From Pseudomonadota bacterium (GTDB taxonomy: Bacteria; Pseudomonadota; Gammaproteobacteria; Burkholderiales; Burkholderiaceae_C): a stretch of DNA of 64,000 bases. This document shows positions 23,776-32,530 of the stretch, in pieces. Made by a program: the position numbers and the translations under genes. Location of the stretch: positions 1-64,000 of the forward strand of contig JAFEEF010000008.1 of the NCBI GenBank assembly GCA_018241265.1, given 5' to 3'. Numbering within the stretch: the first letter of the stretch is position 1; each line of letters begins with the position of its first letter. The notes beneath the pieces are model-generated. The model searched no databases. It had not been told where the DNA came from and saw nothing but the letters and a program-made list of their open reading frames with translations.

Positions 23776-24480
23776 ATGTCGACCATTGTCTTTATCAGTC
23801 CCAAGGGTGGCGCCGGCAAGACGACCGCGGCGCTGATCCTGGCAACGCAGCTTACGCGCGCAGTGGCCGTGACGATCATCGACGCGGATCCGAATCGGCC
23901 GATCGCCGCCTGGGCGTCCGCCGGCAAGGCGCCGAAGAACCTGACGATTGTCTCCGACGCTGACGAGGAGAACATCCTCGAGCGCATCGAAGATGCGGCG
24001 AAGCGCACGCCAATGGTCATCGTCGACCTGGAAGGCACCGCGGCCAAGATCGTCCTGCTCGCGGTCAGCCAGGCCGACCTCGTCATCGTTCCGACCCAAG
24101 GCTCGCAACTCGACGCTGAACAGGCGAGCCGCGCGCTCAAGGTCATCCGACAGCAGGAAAAAATGTCGGGCAGGGCGGTCAAATACTCCGTGCTGCTCAC
24201 GCGTACCAACCCCGCTATCCGCACGCGCACCATGGCGCATATCGAACGCGGCCTTATGGGTGCCGGCGTTCCGATCTTCGACACCGAGCTTCACGAGCGC
24301 GAGGCGTTTCGCGCCATGTTCTCGTTTCGCAGGACGCTCGCCGATCTGAATTCAGCGGAGGTCGGCAACCTGGAGAAGGCCATGGCGAACGCTGAGGCCT
24401 TCGCGCTTGAAGTTGTCGACCAACTGAGCAGCAAACGCGGCAATGCCACCGCGCCGGCAGCCGCGGTGGAGATGGCGTGA
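23776..24480 (+). CDS. parA: ParA-family partition ATPase
   Basis: This 234-aa protein is a short (type Ib/VirC1-like) ParA without the N-terminal HTH of larger ParAs. The deviant Walker A motif KGGAGKTT is at residues 10-17 and the Walker B-like VDLEG near 85-89. It would move or anchor the element's DNA using ATP-driven dynamics on the nucleoid. GGAGGGAG precedes the ATG. It overlaps the next gene by 4 bp. In integrated elements, ParA helps keep the excised circular form. Confidence 0.93.
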   Translation: MSTIVFISPKGGAGKTTAALILATQLTRAVAVTIIDADPNRPIAAWASAGKAPKNLTIVSDADEENILERIEDAAKRTPMVIVDLEGTAAKIVLLAVSQADLVIVPTQGSQLDAEQASRALKVIRQQEKMSGRAVKYSVLLTRTNPAIRTRTMAHIERGLMGAGVPIFDTELHEREAFRAMFSFRRTLADLNSAEVGNLEKAMANAEAFALEVVDQLSSKRGNATAPAAAVEMA

Positions 24481-24788
24481 TGGACAGGGCAGACCCGTTT
24501 GGCGACCTGAAGGACCTTGCGGAGGCGCGCCCGTCGAAACCGGTCGTCGCTGCACAGATCGACCGGTTGGCGCAAGAGAGCGGCTTCCTGAGCCGCCAGC
24601 CTCCGGCTCCGGCCGCAGAGCCTCTACGCCGGCGGCAGCGTCATGTGACTGGCCGCAATCAGCAGATCAACATCAAGGCAACGGCCGAGACGGTCGCAAA
24701 ACTCTACCGCCTCGCCGACGACAGACGTTGCGCGCTGGGCCAGGTGCTCGAAGAAGCGTTGGCCGCGCTGGAGCAGCGCGGCGCGTAG
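24477..24788 (+). CDS. Small partition partner, ribbon-helix-helix-like
   Basis: This 103-aa basic protein overlaps parA by 4 bp (ATGATGGA; either ATG could start it). The first half is polar. The end (QQINIKATAETVAKLYRLADDRRCALGQVLEEALAALEQ) looks like a ribbon-helix-helix DNA-binding domain. Such small CBP/ParG-type partners bind repeats next to parA and stimulate the ATPase. The palindrome cluster at 23636-23768 is the obvious candidate target. Confidence 0.75.
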   Translation: MMDRADPFGDLKDLAEARPSKPVVAAQIDRLAQESGFLSRQPPAPAAEPLRRRQRHVTGRNQQINIKATAETVAKLYRLADDRRCALGQVLEEALAALEQRGA

Positions 24789-24949
24789 TGGTCGAAGCGA
24801 GAAAGGGGCAGCCCCTGACGGCATCTACAGACGTCAGGTCATCACCAAAAAGGAGGATGGCAGATCACGAATCCGGCGCCGACAATCGTCGCTGCAGCGC
24901 AGAGCCCCCACAAGGCCGAGCAGAAGCGGTGCCCGCGATAAGCAGAACA

Positions 24950-25897
24950 ATGCCCGACTTTTCTGATGGCAGGCCGTGCCGGATCCTCAGCCTCGATGGT
25001 GGCGGAGCCAAAGGCTTCTACACGCTGGGGGTGCTTCGCGAGCTTGAGGGGATGCTGGGCAAGCCGCTCTGTGAGGTCTTCGACCTGATCTTCGGCACCA
25101 GCACCGGCGGGATCATCGCTTCCCTTTTAGCATTGGGAACGAAGGTGCAGGACATCGCGACCCTGTACGAGGCGCATGTCCCTACCGTGATGCGATGCCG
25201 TACGCCGAGCGAGAAGTCGGCTGCCTTGGCCGCGCTTGGCACCGAGATCTTCGGGCAGCGAAAGTTCGATGCGATGAAGACGGGCGTCGGCATCGTCGCC
25301 ACGAAATGGGTGATCGAGCGGCCCATGATCTTCAAGACCAGCATCGAACAGGCGCATGGCCGCACGGGAACCTTCTCCTCGGGGTTCGGCGTGCTCGTCT
25401 CCGATGCTGTCCAGGCGTCATGCTCGGCGTATCCGTTCTTCGAACGGAAGGTAGTGACGACCGATAAGGGGGATGTCATCGAACTGATTGACGGCGGGTA
25501 CTGCGCCAACAATCCCACGCTCTATGCCATCGCCGACGCCATTGCAGCTTTGAAGCTGGATCCCAGCCAGCTCCGCGTGCTCAGCGTCGGAGTCGGCGTC
25601 TACCCAGCGCCCAAACAGTCGTGGTTTAGTACGATGCGATGGGCGTCAATGCTGAAGAGCGTTCAGTTACTGCAAAAGACGTTGGAAATCAACACGCAGT
25701 CGATGGATCAGTTGCGGCACATCCTCTACCGACATGTCCCCACGGTCCGAATCAGCGACACCTTTGAGCAGCCAGAGATGGCGACCGATTTGTTCGAACA
25801 CGATCTCGACAAGCTCAACATCGTGCGTCAACGCGGTGCAGAATCCTTCGCAAAGCAAGAAGACGCACTCAAAACACTCCTTATAGGTCAAGCCTGA
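24950..25897 (+). CDS. capV: CapV-like patatin phospholipase, CBASS effector
   Basis: This 315-aa patatin-like phospholipase has the oxyanion-hole motif DGGGAKG (residues 16-22), nucleophile elbow GTSTG (Ser51) and catalytic Asp in DGG (Asp181). The gene stops at TGA overlapping by one base the ATG of a CD-NTase gene. In CBASS, infection activates the CD-NTase, and its cyclic nucleotide switches on the patatin effector, which degrades membrane phospholipids and stops phage growth. The ATG at 24950 gives the normal CapV start just before the first beta strand; the frame continues upstream without similarity. All catalytic residues are present, so it looks functional. Confidence 0.88.
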   Translation: MPDFSDGRPCRILSLDGGGAKGFYTLGVLRELEGMLGKPLCEVFDLIFGTSTGGIIASLLALGTKVQDIATLYEAHVPTVMRCRTPSEKSAALAALGTEIFGQRKFDAMKTGVGIVATKWVIERPMIFKTSIEQAHGRTGTFSSGFGVLVSDAVQASCSAYPFFERKVVTTDKGDVIELIDGGYCANNPTLYAIADAIAALKLDPSQLRVLSVGVGVYPAPKQSWFSTMRWASMLKSVQLLQKTLEINTQSMDQLRHILYRHVPTVRISDTFEQPEMATDLFEHDLDKLNIVRQRGAESFAKQEDALKTLLIGQA

Positions 25898-26790
25898 TGC
25901 CCATCCCTGATCAGCAACTCGAAATTTGGTCGCGTCAGGGTGCGGTAGCGGAATCACGCGACACGTACGCGACGATCAAACGCGTACTTGAACACGCCGA
26001 CGCACCCTACCACCAACGCGAGTACGTATCCTTCCTCCAAGGCTCTTACGGCAATGATACGAACGTAATTCGCGACAGCGACGTCGACGTGGCGATGCGC
26101 CTGGATTCGGTTTTCTACCATGATGCGCATCTCCTCCCTACTACTCAGCATGCCGCATTCCAGCGCGAGTTTCCAGGCCAAGCGACGTACTCCGTTCATC
26201 TGTTTAAGCGCGAAGTCACTCAGTGGCTGTCGCAGCATTTCGAGGGCGTGCGTGCAGGGAGCAAGGCGATATTTGTGCCGGGATCGGGTCGAAGGCGCGA
26301 CTGCGATGTGTTGGCCTGCGCCCGCTTCAACTACTACTACGCGTTCAACGGTCCCTACGATCAGAACCTAGCCGAGGGCATATGCTTCTTCTTGGACGAT
26401 GGTACGCAGGTGGTGAATTTCCCTAATCAGCATGCCGGCAACTGCACTACAAAGCATCAAGCGACTAACCAGTGGTTCAAAAGCATGGTTCGACTCTACA
26501 AGAATATGCGCAACCAGCTTGTTGAACGTCGAATGCTCAATGATGGAGTGGCGCCATCCTATTTTGTAGAGGGCTTGCTTTGGAACGTCCCTAACGCCTA
26601 CTTTGGGGGCGGCAATCAAGCGTCGTTTGTTTCGACGTTCAACTACCTTTTCAAGGCAGACAGGTCGGGCTTCTTGTGCGCGAACGGCATACACAAGTTG
26701 TTTGAGACCAACTCGCATACGTCTTGGAATTCTGGCGATTGCCAGTCCTTCTTGAACGCGGTGGAGCGGCTATGGAATGAGTGGCGGTAG
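25897..26790 (+). CDS. CBASS cyclic oligonucleotide synthase (CD-NTase)
   Basis: This 297-aa nucleotidyltransferase is the predicted signal-producing enzyme of the CBASS pair. The active site is visible as LQGSYGNDTNV (Gly-Ser at 49-50) and SDVDVAM (Asp62 and Asp64), with a third acid in RDCDVLA (Asp135/137). Downstream it has the helical OAS-like lobe. It starts within the stop codon of the patatin gene. No Cap2/Cap3 (E1/E2, JAB) or HORMA/TRIP13 genes follow, so it is a minimal type I CBASS. The clade and product cannot be told by eye. Confidence 0.87.
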   Translation: MPIPDQQLEIWSRQGAVAESRDTYATIKRVLEHADAPYHQREYVSFLQGSYGNDTNVIRDSDVDVAMRLDSVFYHDAHLLPTTQHAAFQREFPGQATYSVHLFKREVTQWLSQHFEGVRAGSKAIFVPGSGRRRDCDVLACARFNYYYAFNGPYDQNLAEGICFFLDDGTQVVNFPNQHAGNCTTKHQATNQWFKSMVRLYKNMRNQLVERRMLNDGVAPSYFVEGLLWNVPNAYFGGGNQASFVSTFNYLFKADRSGFLCANGIHKLFETNSHTSWNSGDCQSFLNAVERLWNEWR

Positions 26791-26850
26791 GGCTAGTTCC
26801 TATGAGGGCAGACTGCGCTTGGCCATCGGCTTTAGACTTGTGGCGCCAAC

Positions 26851-27729
26851 ATGAAGGAATCGACTTCACTTGTCGGTCTCAGTGGGTTGCAGAAGGCAGA
26901 CAGGGTGTCGACCTACGCCGAGCTGGCGGCCGTGGTGGAGCGCTGTCGTGAAGCGCTTTCCGCCCACGGAATGGACGTGAAGCCGAACAGTGCACTCGGC
27001 TCGCTGTTTCGGCGCGCGGGGCGCCTGAACAGCGAATGGATTGCCGGCAGCGAGAACGAAGACATTGCTCTTCTTATGGAGGCCGACGAGGCCTACCGCA
27101 TCGCTGAGGCGGTTCTCACCGCAATTGGTGATCACAGCGCCCGCGAGGCAATGCGTCGGGTGACCAAGAGCGATATGCGACTTTCCTATCGTCAGCCCTC
27201 ACAGGGCAAGGATGCCTTGTTCGAACTGTCGCTGGTTGAATCGCTGCGTGGGCGAGGGGTGCCGGCACGGTTTCGGGATCCACCCGATGTGGAAATCGAC
27301 CTGCCTGATGGCCTTGGCACCTACGGTGTCGCGTGCAAGAAGGTCTACTCGTTGAAATCGGTGGAAGGCCAGCTCTCGAAAGGCCTAAAGCAGGTTGCGC
27401 CTTATGACGGCCTTGGCATTGTGGCCTTCAACCTCGATGACTTGGTGCAAGAACGAAGCATTCTGGTTGCCGCTGACCGAGCGCAGGCCAGCGAAACGCT
27501 CGCGCGCATCAACATGCAGTTCATCGAACGACATCGGCGCCGTTTCCAGGACGCAGTGATGGCCGGGCGATGTGACGGGATCTGGGTCTCCGTCTCCGCC
27601 CACGCCGACGTCAAGGCAATGACGCCGCGCTTCAATCGATTGACCGAGAACGCGATTTGGACCGTCGAGGGTGCAAAGGCACTCAGCAAGACGAGGCTGC
27701 AAGCCCTGCAGACCGCTATCGAGCGATGA
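26851..27729 (+). CDS. Predicted PD-(D/E)xK nuclease-like protein
   Basis: This 292-aa protein is of uncertain family. The segment KDALFELSL (residues 120-128), then PPDVEIDL (Asp146/Glu148), then a beta strand ending YGVACKKVY (Lys163/164) has the order of acids and lysine seen in PD-(D/E)xK nucleases, with Cys-Lys-Lys at the ExK position. An N-terminal helical domain precedes it. It lies 60 bp after the CBASS pair and may be co-transcribed, but it is not a standard CBASS gene. It could be an independent defence gene next to the integrase. Confidence 0.68.
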   Translation: MKESTSLVGLSGLQKADRVSTYAELAAVVERCREALSAHGMDVKPNSALGSLFRRAGRLNSEWIAGSENEDIALLMEADEAYRIAEAVLTAIGDHSAREAMRRVTKSDMRLSYRQPSQGKDALFELSLVESLRGRGVPARFRDPPDVEIDLPDGLGTYGVACKKVYSLKSVEGQLSKGLKQVAPYDGLGIVAFNLDDLVQERSILVAADRAQASETLARINMQFIERHRRRFQDAVMAGRCDGIWVSVSAHADVKAMTPRFNRLTENAIWTVEGAKALSKTRLQALQTAIER

Positions 27730-27741
27730 ACTGCGAGTGAA

Positions 27742-28815
27742 CTAGCCGAGCTTCTTCGCCAGATCTTCCGGCCGAGGGTGGTAGTAGCGCTTGAGCATGC
27801 GCAGGTCGCGATGCCCAGTCACCGCCGACAGCTCCAGCACGTTTGACAGCTTCTCCGCGAGCCTCGATGCCGCTTCATGCCGCGTGTCATGAAAATGGAC
27901 ATCCTGCAGGAAGGTCGCATCGGCGTCGCGGCCCTGGGCCGCGCAGTCGGCTGCATAGCTTTGCCGCGCCCGCTCGAGGCCGCGGCCGAACGCCTTGCGA
28001 AGCGCCACAGGGCTCATCGGGAAGACCTGACCTTTGTGCGGCTTAGGTAGGGCTTTGAAGACTGCCACGGCGCGCGTGGAGAGTGGCACCGTGCGTGCAT
28101 CGCCGTTCTTGGTATCGGCAAGATGCGCCGTACGTCCTTCCAGATCGATGCACTCCCACTGGAGCGAAAGCAGCTCACCGCGGCGCATTGCCGTCTCCAG
28201 CGCGAGCTTGAAGATGGGCGCAAGGTAGGCGTTGCGGGCACCATCGCCGAATGTGCCGTCGCCTCGGCGCGGTGCCTTGCCAAGCGCAGCAAAGAGGTAG
28301 GCTTCTTCCTCCGCGCTGAGCCTGCGGTCGCGCGCCCTGCCTGCCGGCGGGCGTTTGACCATCGACACGGGGTTCTCGACATGCAGGCCGCGTTCCCGGC
28401 GCACGTGGTTGACGATCGAGGAGAGGATCGTCAGCTCGCGATTGACCGTGGCGCCCGAGACCTTCTTGAGCCGGCGATCACGCCAGGCAGCAATCTCGGC
28501 CGAGGAGAGGTGCGCCATTGACAGGGAGGGCAGGGTGGCGTCCTTCAGGAACAGGTCGATCTTCTCCGATTCCATCACCGCCGATTTTTTGTTGGGCGTA
28601 ACGTCCTTCTGGTAGTCCCGCAGCACGTCGGCGAAGCTCAGGCTTTCGGCCTTGCGGCGATCGATGAACCCCGAGGTTTCCAGCTCGCGCTCGGTAGCGC
28701 GCGCCCAGCGTTCGGCGTCTTCCTTGTAGAGGAAGGTCCGGGTCTGGGCAGGGAAGCCCTTGCGCCTGACCTTAGCCTGCCACTGCGATTCGCCCCGGCG
28801 TGTGATGGTCGACAT
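27742..28815 (-). CDS. int: Tyrosine integrase of the element
   Basis: This 357-aa phage-type integrase has an arm-binding N-terminus (residues 1-55), a core-binding domain (about 60-150) and a catalytic domain. Catalytic residues visible are Arg211 (TAMRRGELLSL), His309/Arg312 (FHDTRHEAA), His335 (GHRDLRM) and Tyr in KRYYH (344-345). It lies 86 bp from a tRNA-Val 3' fragment and reads away from it into the element. This makes it the enzyme that integrates and excises the element at tRNA-Val(GAC). Confidence 0.95.
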   Translation of the reverse strand: MSTITRRGESQWQAKVRRKGFPAQTRTFLYKEDAERWARATERELETSGFIDRRKAESLSFADVLRDYQKDVTPNKKSAVMESEKIDLFLKDATLPSLSMAHLSSAEIAAWRDRRLKKVSGATVNRELTILSSIVNHVRRERGLHVENPVSMVKRPPAGRARDRRLSAEEEAYLFAALGKAPRRGDGTFGDGARNAYLAPIFKLALETAMRRGELLSLQWECIDLEGRTAHLADTKNGDARTVPLSTRAVAVFKALPKPHKGQVFPMSPVALRKAFGRGLERARQSYAADCAAQGRDADATFLQDVHFHDTRHEAASRLAEKLSNVLELSAVTGHRDLRMLKRYYHPRPEDLAKKLG

Positions 28816-28901
28816 GGCGTGTTATGCGTCGTGTCCCATCAGTGTCCCAAAAATGGACGAACGCCGCTAGAGGCCTCATGAATGCTAGCTTCTCACCGAC
28901 T

Positions 28902-28946
28902 TTGACATGGTGGGGGTCGTTGGTTCGAGTCCAATCGCGCCTACCA
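28902..28946 (+). other. attR: Element attachment site: 3' part of tRNA-Val(GAC)
   Basis: The sequence runs from the anticodon loop (TTGACAT, anticodon GAC at 28904-28906) through GGTGG, the T arm GTTGG-TTCGAGT-CCAAT and the acceptor end CGCGCCT-A-CCA (ending 28946). The 5' half of a tRNA is absent: the preceding bases do not pair with GGTGG. Integrases of this type leave such a 3' copy at the far end of the element, while the intact tRNA is rebuilt at the other end, here left of the window. This marks the element's right boundary. Confidence 0.9.
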
Positions 28947-29135
28947 AATTCGGTAGAAGAATCAAGCACTTGGCGGAGACGCCCTGTGCTTTTTTCTTGC
29001 CGGTACCGAGAACGTACCAAAAATCGGAAGTCACGTCGGCCGCTGTCGGCAATGGCCTGCCCGACCCGGCCGCGGCTCGATGTTCCGATGTGCCAGGTGT
29101 GCTCCCGGAGCCCATCGCGGGCGCCTTCGAGCGAC

Positions 29136-29318
29136 ATGGCGCCGGTGCCTGTCAGTGACCTTCGGACCGTGTTCGCGCAGACGGTGGTGGACGTGGTGCG
29201 CGACACCCAAGGCAACCTCTCGGAGGCGGCCCGCCGCCTGGGCATCAGCCGCACCACGCTCTATCGAAAGCTTGTGGCCGCCCGTTCCGAGACGGCCCCT
29301 GCTTCGAGTCGGGACTGA
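29136..29318 (+). pseudogene. Fis-type HTH fragment of a sigma54-type activator
   Basis: A 60-aa piece from ATG 29136 carries a clear Fis/NtrC C-terminal helix-turn-helix (VVDVVRDTQGNLSEAARRLGISRTTLYRKL). Upstream sequence between the att site and 29136 has weakly matching residues in another frame (GVLPEPIAGAFERHG), so this is probably the remaining end of a sigma54-dependent regulator (AcoR-like) cut off when an element integrated. A free-standing small Fis-like protein is the alternative. Confidence 0.55.
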
Positions 29319-29643
29319 CGCTTCGGGCTTGCCGCATCGAACGGCGCCGGCGGCTTCCGGGCGCTTTTGAACTGCTCTACCGCGGCCTGGAGCACCGGAC
29401 CCCGATGTGGCACTCCTGGCTACTGAACCGAAGCGAGGATCTGCCGGATCGAAGACGTGGTCCGCTACCCGACGACGAGCATCTTCTGCGCACGCCCTGC
29501 TCCGATTGCGCCACGCATGCTCCGCGATCGCCAACATCTGGGCCCGGATGCCCCGAGGCGGGTGGCCGCTGATATGGTGCCCCCACACGCGACCGGCGGC
29601 TGGTCTGTCGGGTCCCGCAGCGTGAACCAACCGGAGGACACCG
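29319..29643. other. Intergenic stretch before PEP-CTERM gene
   Basis: This is 325 bp. It contains a short open stretch (AFELLYRGLEHRTPMWHSWLL) with no start or recognised family. The end holds the ribosome-binding site GGAGGACACC of the gene at 29644. No convincing promoter consensus is seen. Confidence 0.4.
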
Positions 29644-30930
29644 ATGACCTGCAACCCGAAGATCGCCCTCGGCGTGCTCGCGCTGGCCAGCGCCGCTGCC
29701 CATGCCCAGCCCACCCTGGACATCTACGCCCCGCCGAACAACAACTTGCTGGTAGGGCTCAGCCAGTCCGGCGCCTACGGCGTGAGCTATGCGTCCGCGG
29801 CCGAAGGCAACCTGCTTCTGACCACCGCGACCGCGACGTGGACCAACATCGGAGGCAACTCTCCGGCCAACGGATTCGGCGGCAACCTGGGCATCTCGCT
29901 CGACGGCCGCAGCGTTGCCGGCAATGCCACCGCGGCGAACGGCTTCAGCCAGGCGGCACGCTACGACGTCGGAGCCGGCACCTGGAGCACCCTGGGCAGC
30001 CTGGGCTTCAACGGCACGTCGTCGATACAGGGCATCAAGGAGCAAAGCTCCGCGGTGGCGATCTCGGCGGACGGCTCGACCGTCGTCGGCCGAGCCTACT
30101 TCAACACCAGCGGCACCACCGGCTCGGTCTACCACCCGGTGGTCTTCCGCGGCGGCCAGGTCTACGACCTCAACCCGGCCGGCACGACCCAGAGCGGCAT
30201 GGCGCTGGCCTCGAACGCCAGCGGCACGCTCATCGGCGGCTACACCAGCAACTCGTCTATCGGCATGCTGTGGCGCTGGAACGGCAGCGGCTACGACACG
30301 CTCGCGGCACCGACCATCCCGAACTCGGCCGGCGTGGCCACCAACATCCAGACCGCCGCGATCAGCGCCGACGGAACCTGGATCGCCGGCGGCTCGGTCA
30401 ACGGGCTGTCGACGAACTACGGCGGCCGGTTCACGCCGATCACCTTCAGCCCGGCCACGCTGTGGAACGCCAGCACCGGCAGCGGCCTCGTGATCCCCTT
30501 CGATCACATGATCGACACCAGGCCGACCAGCAACGACGTCGACAAGAACATGAAGACCTCCGTGGCAGGGGTGTCCGATGCCGGTACCGTCATCGGCAGC
30601 TTCGTCGTCAATGTCGGCGGCAACACGGCGCTCGTGCAGTCGGATGCCTGGATCTACGACCAGCATACCGGGGTCTCCCTGTCGTTCGACAGCTACCTCT
30701 CCGACCTGGGCCTCGGCCTGGCGCCGACGCAGCACGTGTGGAACCTGTTCTCGATGTCGGCCGACGGCTCGGCCATTGCGGGCTACTTCTTCGATACCGC
30801 GACGAACACCACCTCCGCGTTCGTGCTGCACCTGGCGGCACCGGTGCCCGAGCCCGGCTCGCTGGCGATGTTCGCTGCGGCGCTGCCGCTGCTGGCGGGG
30901 TACGCGGCGCGCCGCCGTCGCCGCGCCTGA
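29644..30930 (+). CDS. PEP-CTERM exported protein with HAF-type repeats
   Basis: This 428-aa exported protein has a signal peptide (ALGVLALASAAAHAQ). Its repeated beta-propeller-like segments carry SADGSTVVG, SADGTWIAG and SADGSAIAG motifs, as in HAF extracellular repeats. It ends in a PEP-CTERM sorting signal (VPEPGSLAMF, a hydrophobic helix, then an Arg cluster). PEP-CTERM proteins are processed by exosortase and linked to exopolysaccharide surfaces in Gram-negative bacteria. No exosortase gene is in the window. Confidence 0.92.
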   Translation: MTCNPKIALGVLALASAAAHAQPTLDIYAPPNNNLLVGLSQSGAYGVSYASAAEGNLLLTTATATWTNIGGNSPANGFGGNLGISLDGRSVAGNATAANGFSQAARYDVGAGTWSTLGSLGFNGTSSIQGIKEQSSAVAISADGSTVVGRAYFNTSGTTGSVYHPVVFRGGQVYDLNPAGTTQSGMALASNASGTLIGGYTSNSSIGMLWRWNGSGYDTLAAPTIPNSAGVATNIQTAAISADGTWIAGGSVNGLSTNYGGRFTPITFSPATLWNASTGSGLVIPFDHMIDTRPTSNDVDKNMKTSVAGVSDAGTVIGSFVVNVGGNTALVQSDAWIYDQHTGVSLSFDSYLSDLGLGLAPTQHVWNLFSMSADGSAIAGYFFDTATNTTSAFVLHLAAPVPEPGSLAMFAAALPLLAGYAARRRRRA

Positions 30931-31081
30931 GGCCGCGCCGCGCCCGGCCTCGATCCTGCGCCAGGCCGGCGTCGCACCGCGCGCTGCCGCGGGCAGGGAT
31001 CGGCGCACGATCCGCGTGGCCCGATCCCGTCCCTGAACGTTCCGGTCCGTCGGCATGCGGCGACCGCCGCGGTCTGCTGGC

Positions 31082-31153
31082 CGAATAGAGGAGCACGGCG
31101 ATGAGTGCCGTGAAGGCCACGATCAGGCGCGTGCGTATGCTGAGCTGGGTCAT
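31082..31153 (-). pseudogene. Truncated N-terminus of a chemoreceptor-like protein
   Basis: A minus-strand ATG at 31153 begins TQLSIRTRLIVAFTALIAVLL, the typical first transmembrane helix of methyl-accepting chemotaxis proteins. After about 23 residues the text loses all similarity and no ligand or signalling domain follows. This is a remnant, probably left by a deletion next to the PEP-CTERM gene. Confidence 0.55.
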
Positions 31154-31434
31154 CTGTGCCGTCCGATAGAGGTCGCTGCTTGGGCCTGCATTTCGGCGGC
31201 AGGGGCACTGCAGCCCGGCAAGCCGGACTGTCTGCGGCGACTGTCGTGATTGCGACAGTTCGCGCCGGACCGACGGCAAAACGGGGGCGGGGATCGTGGA
31301 GCATGGTGTCGATGGGCCGAGCCCCACCGGCCGTCCCCGGACTGCGGGGCCGGCGTTGCCGGAGTTCGGGCGAGCCGCGACAATCGGCTGCCGCCACCCC
31401 GCTCCTAGGCCCCGGGGCGCTTCGCCGTCCAGTC

Positions 31435-32457
31435 GTGATCGAATCGTTTCCGCCACCCGCGGGCCGCCGGCTCCTCGCCGTCGCGCCTGAAGTCCTCGAG
31501 GCCCGCGAGTCGATCGAGCGCCACCTCGACCACTTGAACCGGGCCGCGCCCGCGGCGAGGCGCGCGGTGCTCGGCACCGGCGGCGGTGGATGCGACCGCC
31601 TCAGCCTGTCCGGCGTGGCGTCGCCGCTGCCCGGCGCGCGCCGCGACACGCCGGCGATCGTCGAGGTCGAGACGGATGTCGGCCTGGAGGTGCTCACGCG
31701 CGACCGCGACGCCGCGGCGCAGACCTATTCCTGCCTCGTGCCGCTGAGAGGCCGGGTCGGCGCGAAGCTGCGGCGCCAGGAGGTGGCGGTCGGTGCTGGC
31801 GAGGCCCTGATCATCGACCCGTCGGAGGTCGAACGGACGCTGGTCGGCGCCGGTACCCATTTCGTGGAGTTCGACTTGCCGAAGACGTTCGCGCTCGCGC
31901 TCGGCGCGGAGCTGGCGCCCGGCGCCGTCGCCGGCGTACCGCATTTCGCGCCGCAGCTGCGTCCCGAGCTGACCGCCCGTCTGCTGTTCATGATCGTCCA
32001 GGCCGCCCACGCTGTGGTACGCCCGGGCGCGAGCACGCTGGACGCCCACGCCGGCTTCCGGCGCTGGAGCGAGATGATCGCGATGGCGCTGCTGCAGGAA
32101 CAGCCGGTCGCCGAGACGCGGAGTGCGCTGGCGTCCGGCCCGTCGCCGGCCAGCGTGCGACGGGCGCTGGAATTCATCGCCGCGCACGCGAACCGCGAGA
32201 TCGTGCTGTCGGACATCGCCGCCGCTGCCTGCGTCAGCGCCCGCAGCCTGCTGCGCCACTTCAACGACCACGTCGGCCTGTCCCCGGGAGCCTTCCTCCG
32301 GCAGGTGCGGCTCGACCGGGCACGAGACGAACTGCGCCGCGGCGACGTGGCCTCGGTGCGCGACGTGGCAAGGCGCTGGGGCTTCGAGAACGCCAGCAAG
32401 TTCAGCCGGGCGTACCAGCGCCGCTTCGGCGAGCGCCCCAGCGAGACGCGCTGGTAG
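31435..32457 (+). CDS. AraC-family transcriptional regulator
   Basis: This is a regulator of about 340 aa from GTG 31435; an ATG at 31303 is a longer option with no obvious conservation. The N-terminal part (residues about 40-190) is an AraC-binding-like beta barrel (TYSCLVPLRGRVGAKL, ALIIDPSEVERTLV). The C-terminal 100 residues contain two helix-turn-helix motifs (LSDIAAAACVSARSLLRHF; VRDVARRWGFENASKFSRAYQRRFGERPSE). It lies directly before a MalT-like regulator on the same strand and may be co-transcribed with it. The controlled genes are unknown. Confidence 0.88.
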   Translation: MIESFPPPAGRRLLAVAPEVLEARESIERHLDHLNRAAPAARRAVLGTGGGGCDRLSLSGVASPLPGARRDTPAIVEVETDVGLEVLTRDRDAAAQTYSCLVPLRGRVGAKLRRQEVAVGAGEALIIDPSEVERTLVGAGTHFVEFDLPKTFALALGAELAPGAVAGVPHFAPQLRPELTARLLFMIVQAAHAVVRPGASTLDAHAGFRRWSEMIAMALLQEQPVAETRSALASGPSPASVRRALEFIAAHANREIVLSDIAAAACVSARSLLRHFNDHVGLSPGAFLRQVRLDRARDELRRGDVASVRDVARRWGFENASKFSRAYQRRFGERPSETRW

Positions 32458-32530
32458 CGCGTCGGGCTCCCGAGCGCGAGCCGTGGACACCGTCGTGCCG
32501 GTTAGCATCCGCGCGGGGGCACCGCGCGCA

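Noticed and set aside
26851-27729. Calling the third gene a CBASS Cap protein
   Set aside because: It has no E1, E2, JAB, HORMA or TRIP13 features and is 60 bp away from the pair.
1-28946. Calling the element a full ICE
   Set aside because: No VirB/VirD4 or TraG-type secretion genes are visible in the window; they could lie further left, so mobilizable element is the safer term.
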